Source of the DNA: an uncultured Sphingomonas sp.
GTDB lineage: Bacteria; Pseudomonadota; Alphaproteobacteria; Sphingomonadales; Sphingomonadaceae
Length of the DNA stretch: 64,000 nt
NCBI RefSeq assembly: GCF_913777625.1
Contig: NZ_CAJYTI010000033.1
Span: forward strand, 36,220-100,219
Direction of reading: 5' to 3'
Under the pieces are notes generated by a model. It had not been told where the DNA came from. It was given only the letters and a program-made list of their open reading frames with translations, and made no database searches. Positions 17,701 through 27,159 of the stretch are shown piece by piece (positions within the stretch are counted from its first letter, which is position 1; each line of letters opens with the position of its first letter). Made by a program: the position numbers and the translations under genes.

Positions 17701-18461
17701 TGCAGGTTCACGAAGGCGCCGCCGTCGACCAGCAGCGCCGCGCCGGTGACATAGGCCGCCATGTCGGAGGCGAGGAATATGATCGGCCCGGCAAGATCCT
17801 CGGGCTGGCCCAGCCGGCCGAGCGGCACCCGGCCTTCCATGTATTTCCGCTTCTCGTCGTCGGCGAGATCGTCCTTGTTGATCTCGGTGAGGATCGTGCC
17901 CGGCAGCACCGAGTTGCAGCGGATGCCGTGCCGTCCCAGCGCGATCGCAGCCGACTGCATCAGCGAGTGCAGGCCTGCCTTGGTGGGGGTGTAGTGCGTC
18001 TGATATTCGCCGCCGACCAGCGCCGAGATCGACGAGACCGCGACGATCGCCCCGCCATGGCCCTGCGCGACCATCTGGTTCGCCGCCGCCTGGCACATGA
18101 AATAGCCGCCGAGCAGGTTGACCTGCATGGTCCGCTGCACCGTTTCCACCGGCATGTCGAGGAACGCGTGGAAGGGGCAGATACCGGCGTTGGACACCAT
18201 CACGTCGACCTTGCCGAATGCCGCCACCGCGCGCGCGACGAAGTCGGTGGCGGTGGCGGGATCGGCGACGTCGCCCTTCACCGCCAGCCCGCGCCGGCCC
18301 TTCGCCTCGATCGCGGCGACCACCGCCGCGGCATCCTCGTCGCGGCTGTGATAGTTGATCGCCACGTCCGCACCGGCTTCCGCCGCACCGATCGCCGCCG
18401 CCCGGCCGATGCCGGTCGACCCGCCGGTGACCAGCACCGTCTTCCCCTCCAACAGCTTCAC
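17697..18461 (-). CDS. L-rhamnose 1-dehydrogenase (SDR family)
   Basis: A 254-residue classical SDR with TGGSTGIG at the N-terminus, the Ser-Tyr-Lys triad (SSIS, YTPTK) and the C-terminal GAALLVDGGAFVNLQ. The stretches ALVGGEYQTHYTPTKAG and NSVLPGTILTEIN resemble L-rhamnose 1-dehydrogenases of the oxidative pathway (the LRA1 step in Sphingomonas and yeast). The product would be L-rhamnono-lactone. The start is GTG 18461 behind AAGGAGAGG; the longer ATG frame lacks such a site. It follows the IclR gene by 16 bases and is coupled to the acetylesterase. Confidence 0.87.
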   Translation of the reverse strand: MKLLEGKTVLVTGGSTGIGRAAAIGAAEAGADVAINYHSRDEDAAAVVAAIEAKGRRGLAVKGDVADPATATDFVARAVAAFGKVDVMVSNAGICPFHAFLDMPVETVQRTMQVNLLGGYFMCQAAANQMVAQGHGGAIVAVSSISALVGGEYQTHYTPTKAGLHSLMQSAAIALGRHGIRCNSVLPGTILTEINKDDLADDEKRKYMEGRVPLGRLGQPEDLAGPIIFLASDMAAYVTGAALLVDGGAFVNLQ

Positions 18462-18477
18462 GGGTATCCTCTCCTTG

Positions 18478-19314
18478 TTATCGTCGGTGTTTGCGCGCCG
18501 GGCGCATCTCCGCGCTCCAGCCGAGATCGGTGCTGATCGCCTCCGCGGTGCCGCGCACCTGCGCACTCAGCGCCGCCATGCGATCGTCGTCCATGTACTG
18601 CGCCGCGCTCGACACGCTGATCGCCGCGACGATCCGGCCCGAGACGTCGCGCACCGGTGCCGCCACGCAGCGGATCAGATCCTCGTTTTCCTCCAGGTCG
18701 AAGGCATGGCCGGCGCCCGCATAGCTGCGCATCCGCTCGAACCAGAGGCCGCGATCGGTATGCTGCTGGCCGCGCGCTTCGTCGGCGGCGTAGAGCCGTT
18801 CCCATTCGCTCTCGCCCGTGTCGATCAGGAGGGCCTTGCCGAGCCCCGTCGAGGTCAGCGGCTGGCGGTCGCCGATTCGGCTGGAAATTTCGACGCGGCG
18901 GCGGCCGGAGATCTTGTCGAGATAGAGGGCGAGGTCGCCGTCCATCCGGCCGAGATGCACCGTATCCTCGGTCTCCGCCGCAAGCGCTTCCATGCGCGGG
19001 CGCGCGATCTGGACGATGTCCGCCTGGCTCTGCGCGAGGAAGCCGAGCTGGATCAGCTTCGGCCCCAATTGATAGCCGTCGCGCGGCAGGTAGCTGAGGA
19101 AACCACGGTCGATCAGCGCATTGGCAAGGCGGTGGGTGGTCGAGCGGGTGAGCCCCATCCGCGCCGACAATTCCGCCAGCTTCACCGGCCCGTCGATCAC
19201 CTTGTCCAGCATGTCCAGGCCCCGCAGCAGCGTCTGGCTGCCCTGGATCTTGGCGCCCCCGCCGGCCGGTGCAGCGCCCTCCGCACTTTCAGCATTTGAC
19301 GTGGATCGTTCCAT
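18478..19314 (-). CDS. IclR-family regulator of the rhamnose cluster
   Basis: A 278-residue IclR regulator: a linker of about 25 residues, an N-terminal winged helix-turn-helix (LRGLDMLDKV to LTRSTTHRLANALIDRGFL), and a C-terminal effector domain (GLGKALLID, RCVAAPVRDVSGRIVAAISVS). IclR proteins of sugar-acid clusters respond to the acid or its 2-keto-3-deoxy product. It is head of a minus-strand unit with the rhamnose dehydrogenase and esterase genes and divergent from the rhamnonate dehydratase gene, so it probably controls both directions. ATG 19314 is used; TTG 19317 directly before it has better spacing to AGGA. Confidence 0.9.
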   Translation of the reverse strand: MERSTSNAESAEGAAPAGGGAKIQGSQTLLRGLDMLDKVIDGPVKLAELSARMGLTRSTTHRLANALIDRGFLSYLPRDGYQLGPKLIQLGFLAQSQADIVQIARPRMEALAAETEDTVHLGRMDGDLALYLDKISGRRRVEISSRIGDRQPLTSTGLGKALLIDTGESEWERLYAADEARGQQHTDRGLWFERMRSYAGAGHAFDLEENEDLIRCVAAPVRDVSGRIVAAISVSSAAQYMDDDRMAALSAQVRGTAEAISTDLGWSAEMRPARKHRR

Positions 19315-19508
19315 CAATTAACATCCTATCCCATAAAGTGAGAAAGTAAAGCATATAGGAGGATGCCGGGCAGCCGATCGCGGCTGCGACCCACCCGAAC
19401 CTCTTGGGTGCGAACGTACCACATGCTGGCACGCCGCGCGCCCGAATTTCACATTGTCGGAAGCCGTCCAGCCATCTGGGATGGACGTCAGAAGGGAAGC
19501 GTCGAGCC

Positions 19509-20699
19509 GTGATAGCCGGACTCTCCAAGATCAAGCAGGTACGCGCCTATACCGTCCGCGGCGGCGGCGCCGATTATCACGACCAGGGCGAAGGCCATTG
19601 GATCGACGACCACATCGCGACGCCGATGGCGCGCTATCCCGACTATCGTGCAAGCCGGCAGAGCTTCGGCATCAACGTGCTCGGCACACTGATCGTCGAG
19701 ATCGAGGCCGAGGACGGCACGATCGGCTTTGCGGTGACCACCGGCGGCGAGCCGGCCTGCTACATCGTCGAGAAGCATCTCGCGCGCTTCCTCGAGGGCC
19801 GCAGCCCTACCGAGTATGAGAAGATCTGGGACCAGATGTACTTCTCGACGCAGTATTACGGCCGCAAGGGGCTGGTGGTGAACGCCATTTCCGGCGTCGA
19901 CCTGGCGCTGTGGGACCTGCTGGGCAAGCTGCGTGGCGAGCCGGTCTATCACATGCTCGGCGGCGCGGTGCGCGACGAGCTGCAATTCTACGCGACCGGC
20001 GCGCGGCCGGACATCGCCAAGGAACTGGGTTTCATCGGCGGCAAGCTGCCCCTCCACCACGGCCCCGCCGAGGGGATCGAGGGGCTCAAGAAGAACATCG
20101 CCGAACTGGCCGAGATGCGCAGCCGCGTCGGCCCCGATTTCTGGCTGATGTGGGACTGCTGGATGGCGCTCGACGTCGACTATGCCACCCGCCTCGCCAT
20201 CGCCGCGCACGAGCATGGCCTGAAATGGATCGAGGAGGCGATCAGCCCCGACGATTACTGGGGCTATGCCGAGCTCAAGCGCAACGTGCCCCGCGGCATG
20301 CTGGTCACCACCGGCGAGCATGAGGCGACCCGCTGGGGCTTCCGCATGCTGCTGGAGATGGACTGCTGCGACATTATCCAGCCGGACGTGGGCTGGTGCG
20401 GCGGCGTGACCGAGCTCTTGAAGATCTCGGCACTGGCCGATGCGCGCGGCAAGCTGGTCGTGCCGCACGGGTCGTCGGTCTACAGCTATCACTTCGTCAT
20501 CACCCGCCACAACTCGCCCTTCGCCGAGTTCCTGATGATGCATCCCGGGCCGACCGAGGTGGTGCCGATGTTCCACCCGCAGCTGCTGGGCGAGCCGGTG
20601 CCGCAGAACGGCCGCCTCCGCGCGAGTGCGCTCGACCAGCCGGGCTTCGGCGTCGAGCTCAACCGCGAGCTCACCATGCATCGCCCCTATACGCACTGA
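19509..20699 (+). CDS. rhmD: L-rhamnonate dehydratase
   Basis: A 396-residue enolase-superfamily dehydratase converting L-rhamnonate to 2-keto-3-deoxy-L-rhamnonate. Much of the chain reads like E. coli RhmD: GGADYHDQG, HWIDDHIATPM, SRQSFGINVLGTL, FYATGARPD and the RPYTH end. Metal ligands are Asp216 (MWDCW), Glu242 (WIEEA) and Glu270 (TGEHEAT); the catalytic base is His320 (VVPHGSSVYS). Length is near the 405 residues of E. coli. The start is GTG 19509 with GAAGGGAAG upstream; the longer frame adds unrelated sequence. It opens the plus-strand rhamnose operon, divergent from the IclR gene. Confidence 0.93.
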   Translation: MIAGLSKIKQVRAYTVRGGGADYHDQGEGHWIDDHIATPMARYPDYRASRQSFGINVLGTLIVEIEAEDGTIGFAVTTGGEPACYIVEKHLARFLEGRSPTEYEKIWDQMYFSTQYYGRKGLVVNAISGVDLALWDLLGKLRGEPVYHMLGGAVRDELQFYATGARPDIAKELGFIGGKLPLHHGPAEGIEGLKKNIAELAEMRSRVGPDFWLMWDCWMALDVDYATRLAIAAHEHGLKWIEEAISPDDYWGYAELKRNVPRGMLVTTGEHEATRWGFRMLLEMDCCDIIQPDVGWCGGVTELLKISALADARGKLVVPHGSSVYSYHFVITRHNSPFAEFLMMHPGPTEVVPMFHPQLLGEPVPQNGRLRASALDQPGFGVELNRELTMHRPYTH

Positions 20700-20710
20700 G
20701 AGAGACCCGC

Positions 20711-21568
20711 ATGAAATTCTGCCGTTTTGGAGAACGGGGCCAGGAACGCCCCGGCCTGATCGACGCCGAGGGCCGCGTTCGCGACCTGTCCGGCCACATC
20801 GCCGAGCTGACGATCGAGGCAATCGCGGGGCTCGGCACGATCGACGCCGCGAGCATGCCGCTGGTGGAGGACGGCGTTCGCCTCGGCGTGCCGCTCAAGG
20901 GCATCGGCAAGATCGTCGCGATCGGCCTCAACTATGAGGACCATGCGATCGAATCCAATCTGCCGATCCCGACCGAGCCGGTGATGTTCATGAAGGCGTT
21001 GTCGAGCCTGACCGGCCCGAACGACGAGGTGATGCTGCCGCGCGGCTCCACCCATAGCGACTGGGAAGTCGAGCTGGCCGTCGTGATCGGCAAGACCGCC
21101 CGCTATGTCGACAAGGCCGACGCGCTTTCGCATGTCGCCGGCTATGCGGTCGCGAACGACGTGTCGGAACGCTTCAACCAAAAGCAGCGCGGCAGCCAGT
21201 GGAGCAAGGGCAAGGGCCACGACAGCTTCTGCCCGCTCGGCCCCTGGCTGGTGACGGCGGACGAGATCGCCGACCCGCAGGCCCTCGACATGTTCCTGGA
21301 CGTCAACGGCGAGCGGATGCAGACCGGCAACACCCGCACGATGATCTTCGACGTCGCCGAGATCATCGCGTACGTCAGCGAGTACATCACCCTCTATCCG
21401 GGCGACGTGCTGATCACCGGGACCCCGCCGGGCGTGGGCGAGGGCAAGAAGCCGGAGTCGATCTTCCTCAAGGCAGGCGACACGATGCGGCTGGGCATCG
21501 CCGGCCTCGGCGAGCAGCGGCAGAACGTCGTCGCATGGCGCCACCTTGGCGACACGGTGCTCGGATGA
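20711..21568 (+). CDS. 2,4-diketo-3-deoxy-L-rhamnonate hydrolase (FAH family)
   Basis: A 285-residue FAH-family hydrolase, paralogous to the gene at 13370 (same AIGLNYEDHAIESN, DWEVELAVVIG and GDVLITGTPPGVGEG landmarks). Directly behind rhmD and coupled to an SDR, it matches the LRA6 step of the Sphingomonas rhamnose route: cleavage of 2,4-diketo-3-deoxy-L-rhamnonate to pyruvate and L-lactate. The start ATG 20711 lies 11 bases after the rhmD stop. Its stop overlaps the SDR start (ATGA). Confidence 0.88.
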   Translation: MKFCRFGERGQERPGLIDAEGRVRDLSGHIAELTIEAIAGLGTIDAASMPLVEDGVRLGVPLKGIGKIVAIGLNYEDHAIESNLPIPTEPVMFMKALSSLTGPNDEVMLPRGSTHSDWEVELAVVIGKTARYVDKADALSHVAGYAVANDVSERFNQKQRGSQWSKGKGHDSFCPLGPWLVTADEIADPQALDMFLDVNGERMQTGNTRTMIFDVAEIIAYVSEYITLYPGDVLITGTPPGVGEGKKPESIFLKAGDTMRLGIAGLGEQRQNVVAWRHLGDTVLG

Positions 21569-22314
21569 GCGGCTTCGCGGGACGCTTCGCCGGGCGCATG
21601 GCGGTGATCACCGGCGGCGCCTCGGGGCTCGGCCTCGCGGTCGCCCGGCGGATGGTGGCAGAGGGCGGCCAGGTCGCGCTCTGGGATCTCAACCCCGATC
21701 AGCTCGCCGTGGCGGCGGCCGAACTGGGCGGCGCGCATGTCGAGCAGCTCGACGTCTCCGATGCCGAGGCGGTCGCCCGCGCGGCGGAGGCGACGGCGGC
21801 GACACTGGGCAAGATCGACATCCTCGTCTGCTCGGCCGGCATCACCGGCGCGACCGTTCCGGTGCACGAATTCCCGCTCGATAGCTGGCGCCGGGTGATC
21901 GACATCAACCTGAGCGGCCTGTTCTATTGCTGCCGCGCGGTGGTGCCGCACCTGCTGGCGAACGGCTATGGCCGGATCGTCAACGTCTCCTCGGTCGCGG
22001 GCAAGGAGGGCAATCCCAACGCCTCGGCCTATTCGGCGTCCAAGGCGGGCGTGATCGGCTTCACCAAGTCGCTCGGCAAGGAACTGGCCGGCAAGGGCGT
22101 GATCGCCAACGCGCTGACGCCGGCAACGTTCGAGAGCCCGATCCTCGCCCAGCTGCCGCCGAGTCAGGTGGAATATATGCGCTCCAAGATCCCGATGGGC
22201 CGCCTCGGCGACGCCGACGAAAGCGCCGCGATGATCTGCTTCATGGCCAGCGAGGAGTGCAGCTTCACCACCGCCTCCACCTTCGACACGTCGGGCGGCC
22301 GCACGACCTATTGA
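21565..22314 (+). CDS. 2-keto-3-deoxy-L-rhamnonate 4-dehydrogenase (SDR family)
   Basis: A 249-residue SDR with TGGASGLG near the N-terminus, NVSSVAG plus the YSASK active site, and the end STFDTSGGRTTY. It fits the LRA5 step, oxidation of C4 of 2-keto-3-deoxy-L-rhamnonate to the diketo acid that the preceding FAH enzyme cleaves. The two genes overlap by 4 bases, a strong sign of a shared pathway step. The lactonase follows 26 bases later. An L-fuconate analogue could also be accepted, which would fill the gap in the fucose-type cluster; that is inference. Confidence 0.87.
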   Translation: MSGFAGRFAGRMAVITGGASGLGLAVARRMVAEGGQVALWDLNPDQLAVAAAELGGAHVEQLDVSDAEAVARAAEATAATLGKIDILVCSAGITGATVPVHEFPLDSWRRVIDINLSGLFYCCRAVVPHLLANGYGRIVNVSSVAGKEGNPNASAYSASKAGVIGFTKSLGKELAGKGVIANALTPATFESPILAQLPPSQVEYMRSKIPMGRLGDADESAAMICFMASEECSFTTASTFDTSGGRTTY

Positions 22315-22340
22315 AGGCGCTCAGAAGGGGAGGAAGACCG

Positions 22341-23243
22341 ATGGCCCGTGATCTGCCGTTCGTCGATGCGCATGTGCATCTCTGGGATCTCGACCGGATT
22401 TCCTATCCCTGGCTGACGCCGCCGTTCGCCGACGACGGACCGAACGGCAGCGTCGAACCGATCGCGCGGACCTACCTGCTCGACGACTATCTGGCGGATG
22501 CCCGCAGCTGGGACGTGCGCGGCATCGTCCATGTCGACGCCGGCGCGACGCCAGAGGCGGCGCTTGCCGAGACCGAATGGCTGCAGGCTATGGCGGACGC
22601 GCGCGGCATGCCGAACGCGATCATCGCCTTCGCCGCGCTGGACGATCCGAACCTCGACGCGCGCCTCGCCGCGCACGCATCCCATCCTGCGGTCCGCGGC
22701 ATTCGCCACATCGTCAACTGGCACCCCGATCCTCGTCGCAGCTACACCCCGCGCGACGTGACGCGGGACGAGGCGTGGGCGCGGGGCTTCGCGCTGCTGG
22801 GCAAATATGGCTTGAGCTTCGATCTCCAGGCCTATCCGGGCCAGTTCGAAGCGCTCGCCCGGCTGATCGCGCGGCATCCCGAGGTGCAGGTGATCCTCAA
22901 TCACACCGGTATGGCGGTGCCTGGGGAATGGGAGACGTGGCGCGCGGGCATGCGCGCGCTCGCCGCGCTGCCCAATGTCGCCACCAAGATTTCGGGCATC
23001 GGCTTCACCCACCGGCCCTGGCGCCTTGCCGAACTCCGGCCATATGTGCTCGAGGCGATCGCGATGTTCGGGGCCGACCGCGCGCTGTTCGCCAGCGATT
23101 TTCCGACCGACAAGCTGTTCGGCAGCTTCGCCGCGCATCTGGATGGCTATGCCGAAGTCACCGCGGCCTTTTCCGAAGACGAGCGGCGTGCGCTCTTCGC
23201 CGGTAACGCCAACCGACTCTATCGGCTCGGCCTGAACCTCTAG
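22341..23243 (+). CDS. L-rhamnono-lactonase (amidohydrolase-2 family)
   Basis: A 300-residue amidohydrolase paralogous to the one at 14224, with FVDAHVHLWDLD, RHIVNWHPDP, LNHTGMAVPGEW and FASDFPTDKLF. In the rhamnose pathway it would open L-rhamnono-lactone made by the dehydrogenase at 17697 (the LRA2 step). The start ATG 22341 follows GGGGAGGAAG. It is the last enzyme gene of the operon; the 247-base gap before the TonB receptor holds a palindrome and probably a separate promoter. Confidence 0.87.
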   Translation: MARDLPFVDAHVHLWDLDRISYPWLTPPFADDGPNGSVEPIARTYLLDDYLADARSWDVRGIVHVDAGATPEAALAETEWLQAMADARGMPNAIIAFAALDDPNLDARLAAHASHPAVRGIRHIVNWHPDPRRSYTPRDVTRDEAWARGFALLGKYGLSFDLQAYPGQFEALARLIARHPEVQVILNHTGMAVPGEWETWRAGMRALAALPNVATKISGIGFTHRPWRLAELRPYVLEAIAMFGADRALFASDFPTDKLFGSFAAHLDGYAEVTAAFSEDERRALFAGNANRLYRLGLNL

Positions 23244-23305
23244 CGCGCACGGCCGGCCCATCGCGGTCGGCCTGATCCCCGAAGAAAAAACTTGCAGGTA
23301 CCGCG

Positions 23306-23320
23306 CCGACAATTTGTCGG
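23306..23320. promoter_or_regulatory. Palindrome CCGACAA-T-TTGTCGG, candidate IclR operator
   Basis: Perfect 7-base arms around a single T, 171 bases upstream of the TonB receptor start at 23491. The receptor gene lies between two IclR genes (18478 and 27160), either of which could use it. IclR operators are usually short palindromes of this size. The binding partner is inferred. Confidence 0.45.
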
Positions 23321-23490
23321 TGTGATTGTCAGCCCCTTGCGCACCGGTCAAAAGCTGATAACGTTGCATTAAGTGAAGCGTCCATTCACAATGTGGGAAT
23401 AGCGGACATAGACCCGCATTCTCGGGGAGCAGGCGGCAGGGGAGGGGATCCCCAACGGGTGCCGCCAGCCAGAACAGGAGAGGGAATGCC

Positions 23491-26400
23491 ATGAACAGGG
23501 GACAGGTTTCACGCCGTCATATCGCTGCGACCGCCAGCTTGGCGGCGTTGGCGGTCATGCTCGGGGGCGGTATCGGCACCTCAGCGGCGCAGACCGCGCC
23601 GGCCAAGCAGGATACGCAGGCGCCCGACATGGAAAGCCAGCTGACCGTCGCCGACGAAGAGGCGATCGTCGTCGTCGGCTCGCGCGCCAGCCAGCAATCG
23701 TCCAACGCCCGCAAGAAGAATGCGCGCACGGCAACCGACTCGATCGTTGCCGATGACATCGGTTCCTTTCCCGATCGGAATGTGAACGAGGCGATCTCGC
23801 GCATCCCGGGCGTGGCGCTCGGCCGCAACGAATTCGGCGAGGGCGACAGCGTCGCGGTGCGCGGCAACGGCCCGGATCTGACCCGCGTCGAGCTCGACGG
23901 CATCGGCGTGCAGAGCACCAACGGCCTGGCGATCGGCGCCAGCAACGGCCGCAGTGCCGATCTGCGCGAGCTGCCGGCCGAGCTGGTCAAGAGCGTCGAC
24001 GTGGTCAAGGGCTCCACCGCCGACATGACCGAAGGCGGCCTGGGCGGCACGGTGCAGATCAAGACCCGTACCGGCCTCGACTTCAAGAAGCCCTATTTCT
24101 CGCTGCGCGCCGGCGCCGGCGAGAATTCGCTGGGCAAGAAATGGACCCCGGATTTCAATGCCGTCTACGGCCGCCGCTTGTTCAACGACCGGGTCGGCGT
24201 GATCGTCAGCGGCAGCTATTCGAAGATCCAGAACAACGGCCATACCTACGAGACGACGACCAGCAACAATCGCGGCTATTCGCGCCTGTTCGACTTCGAC
24301 CAGTCGCCGGACAAGACCTTCACCTTCAATCCCGCGACGGTGGGCACCGACGCCGCCGACGTCCCCTTCGCCAACAGCACCGCGCCGGGCGGCGGATCGC
24401 TCACCCCGCGCCAGCTCGTCACGCTGTCGGCGGGCGCGAAGAGCAAGGCCGAGTGCCTGCAGATCTTCCCGAACAATGCGACCGCCAGCGCCGCTTCGCG
24501 CGCGCAGCGGATCCTGGAGCAGCAGACCTGCCTCAACCAGTGGAACGACTATACCCCGTCGCTGATCCGCAACTTCATGCTGACCCAGACCGATCAGCGC
24601 TACGCGTTCGACGGCCGGCTCGACTATAAGGTGACCGATCGCCTGACGATCTTCGGCAAGGGCACGATCGCCAACCGCAAGGTGCACGACCAGAACCGCA
24701 GCCGCACGCCGGTCACGCTGTTCGGCCAGAACCTCACCGGCACCTTCCTCGACAGCACCACCGGCTATCCGCGCACCCGCACCGTCTCGCCCAACGCGCC
24801 GGCCGGCTATTATCTGTTCGACGGCCTCAACAACGTCGGCAACAACGCGACCCTCGGCAACGTGCTCAACATCGTGCCGGGCAGCGTCAAGGTCGACAGC
24901 GCCCATAACGTCACCGCGATGACGCTCACCAACAATGCGGTGACGATCGACCAGATCGAGAACACGATCGACACCAAGACCAAATATTTCCAGGGTGGTG
25001 CCGAATATCGCGGCGAGCGCCTCGACATCGATGCGATGGCAGGTCTCACCCGCGCCACCACCAGCCGCGGCGACATGCGCACCGCGCGCACCTATAGCTA
25101 TGGCACGGCGGCGCTGCAGCTCCAGCCCAACGGCCTGTGGGACGTGCAGCTGCCCGCCGGCTATGACGAGAACAACCCGGCCAATTATGTCCAGCTCTCC
25201 GCGCCGCCCTGCATCGGGGCCGGGACCGCGCCGAGCTGCACCGGCCAGGCGGCGGTGGCGGCGGGCCCCAATGGTCCGGCGACGCCCGCCTATACCGTGG
25301 GCCAGATGCCGCTCACCACACCCAGCTTCAGCGTGCAATATACGCCGGCGCTGGGCGAGGCCTCGGAGAAGATCGCCAAGCTCGACCTTACCTACCGCAC
25401 CGACGGCATCCTGCCCTTCATCAAGCGGATCAAGATCGGCGGCCAGTACCGCAAGAACGATCTCGATCGCTGGGGCAATGGTGGCTACACGGCGAAGAGC
25501 CAGGTCGGCACCTTCGGCCAGCCAGGCTATCAGGCAGCGGTGATCGTGCCGACCGCGATCGTGCGCGGCACCTATCGCGCCTGCCAGCCGACCGCGACCT
25601 CGACGCTCTCGTGCAACTATGGCTATGTGCCGAGCACCAACCCGGCCAATGTCCGCTCGGGCGTCGACACGCTGACCCCGCAAGCGCTCCAGGACCTGTT
25701 CGCCCGCACCTTCGAGGCCAGCGACAGCGCCTATTTCGGCGATCTGCCCAATCGCGGCAATCTGCCGGCTGCGTGGCAGGGCCTGCGCACCGACGAGCTG
25801 TTCGCGGCACTGGGCGCCGGGAACTATATGAACTTCGACTGCCTGAAGACCTGTGTGGGCAGCGACGGCAACACCTATGCCCAGCCGGTCAGCCGCACGC
25901 GCGAGACGATCAAGAACCTCTATGCGATGGCCGATTTCGACCAGGATCTGCCCTGGGGCCTGCGCCTGGACGGCAATGTCGGCATCCGCGGCGTGTTCGC
26001 CACCACCAAGGGGTCGGGGCTGCTCACGCTCACCTCGATCCGGGTGACCAGTCTCTACAACCCGAACGATCCGAACAACGCATCGGGCATCAACAGCATC
26101 TCGTTCAGCCAGAACACGACGCTGAACGCCAAGACGACCGACTGGCTGCCCAGCTTCAACGTCAATCTCTGGGGCTTCCACGACCGGCTGGTGCTGCGCC
26201 TCTATGGCGGCAAGACCGTCGCGCGGCCCAACCCGACGCTGCTCTATCCGGGCGGCACCTGCAATATCGACCAGCGCGTCGAGCTCGATACCAATCCGGA
26301 CGACGTCTATGGCTGCTCGGGCCGCGTCGGCAATCCCGGGCTCAAGCCGTTCACCGCGTGGAGCTACAACACCAGCCTCGAATGGTATCCCAACGCCGAC

Positions 26401-27147
26401 ACCGTCTTCTCGGTGGCCTATGGCAAGCTGGACGTGAAGATCGGCAACCCGATCGCGGTGACCGAGAACCGCAAGCCGTTCGCCGGCTCCGACCTGAAGG
26501 ATCCGGTCACCGGTGCGGCGCTCGCCGACCTCGAGTTCGCGGTGCCCACCTACACCAACGGCCCCGGCTACAAGCGCGACATCTGGGAGTTCCAGGCCAA
26601 GACGGCGTTCACCTTCCTGCCCTGGTTCCTCAAGCATACCGGTGCGGACGTGAACTTCTCGATCCTCGCCTCGTCGGTGACCAGCGGCCAGCGCGATCCG
26701 CTGACCGGCGACGTGATGCTGCCGCCGAACGAGTCGAAATACTATACCAACGCCTCGCTCTGGTATGACGACGGCAAGTTCAACTTCCGTGTCGCCTATC
26801 AGAAGCGCAGTTCGCTGTTCACCTGCATCACGCCCTGCGGCGGCAACACCACCGACATCAACTATCCGGGCGAGCAGTGGACCAATGTCCGCCTCGTCGC
26901 GCCGGGTTACAATCCGGGCGTGCCGCGGTTCATCGACGGGTCGACGTTCATCGACGCGAAGATGTCGTACAACATCAACCGCAACTTCCAGATCTATCTG
27001 GAAGGGCGCAACATGACGCGCGAGATGTCGCAGTCGGTCTCGACCGGCCAGTATGTTCCGTTCGCCGACGGCACCCCGCGGGTGATGCGGGTTGCCTATG
27101 GCGGCCGGCGGATCATGGGCGGCGTGCGCATCCAGTTCGGGCGCTGA
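23491..27147 (+). CDS. TonB-dependent receptor, very large (rhamnose locus)
   Basis: A 1218-residue outer-membrane receptor: a signal peptide of about 33 residues, a short region with a TonB-box-like EAIVVVGSRA, a plug domain (SFPDRNVNEAISRIPGVALGR, VDVVKGSTADMTEGGLGG), then a beta-barrel ending in VRIQFGR with a terminal aromatic two residues from the end. It is longer than usual (700-1000 residues), with extended extracellular loops containing paired cysteines such as CLKTC and CITPCGG. Such receptors import oligosaccharides; the position after the rhamnose operon suggests rhamnose-containing pectic fragments. It converges with an IclR gene 12 bases later. Confidence 0.92.
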   Translation: MNRGQVSRRHIAATASLAALAVMLGGGIGTSAAQTAPAKQDTQAPDMESQLTVADEEAIVVVGSRASQQSSNARKKNARTATDSIVADDIGSFPDRNVNEAISRIPGVALGRNEFGEGDSVAVRGNGPDLTRVELDGIGVQSTNGLAIGASNGRSADLRELPAELVKSVDVVKGSTADMTEGGLGGTVQIKTRTGLDFKKPYFSLRAGAGENSLGKKWTPDFNAVYGRRLFNDRVGVIVSGSYSKIQNNGHTYETTTSNNRGYSRLFDFDQSPDKTFTFNPATVGTDAADVPFANSTAPGGGSLTPRQLVTLSAGAKSKAECLQIFPNNATASAASRAQRILEQQTCLNQWNDYTPSLIRNFMLTQTDQRYAFDGRLDYKVTDRLTIFGKGTIANRKVHDQNRSRTPVTLFGQNLTGTFLDSTTGYPRTRTVSPNAPAGYYLFDGLNNVGNNATLGNVLNIVPGSVKVDSAHNVTAMTLTNNAVTIDQIENTIDTKTKYFQGGAEYRGERLDIDAMAGLTRATTSRGDMRTARTYSYGTAALQLQPNGLWDVQLPAGYDENNPANYVQLSAPPCIGAGTAPSCTGQAAVAAGPNGPATPAYTVGQMPLTTPSFSVQYTPALGEASEKIAKLDLTYRTDGILPFIKRIKIGGQYRKNDLDRWGNGGYTAKSQVGTFGQPGYQAAVIVPTAIVRGTYRACQPTATSTLSCNYGYVPSTNPANVRSGVDTLTPQALQDLFARTFEASDSAYFGDLPNRGNLPAAWQGLRTDELFAALGAGNYMNFDCLKTCVGSDGNTYAQPVSRTRETIKNLYAMADFDQDLPWGLRLDGNVGIRGVFATTKGSGLLTLTSIRVTSLYNPNDPNNASGINSISFSQNTTLNAKTTDWLPSFNVNLWGFHDRLVLRLYGGKTVARPNPTLLYPGGTCNIDQRVELDTNPDDVYGCSGRVGNPGLKPFTAWSYNTSLEWYPNADTVFSVAYGKLDVKIGNPIAVTENRKPFAGSDLKDPVTGAALADLEFAVPTYTNGPGYKRDIWEFQAKTAFTFLPWFLKHTGADVNFSILASSVTSGQRDPLTGDVMLPPNESKYYTNASLWYDDGKFNFRVAYQKRSSLFTCITPCGGNTTDINYPGEQWTNVRLVAPGYNPGVPRFIDGSTFIDAKMSYNINRNFQIYLEGRNMTREMSQSVSTGQYVPFADGTPRVMRVAYGGRRIMGGVRIQFGR

Positions 27148-27159
27148 ACCGCCCGCGGG

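Noticed and set aside
23252..23273. Imperfect hairpin after the rhamnono-lactonase gene as a terminator
   Set aside because: It is followed by A-rich rather than T-rich sequence on the coding strand, and the stem contains a G-T pair.
23581..26637. 1018-residue open frame on the minus strand, opposite the TonB receptor
   Set aside because: GC-rich shadow frame. Its product is His/Arg/Gly/Val-rich with no domains, and the plus-strand receptor is clear.
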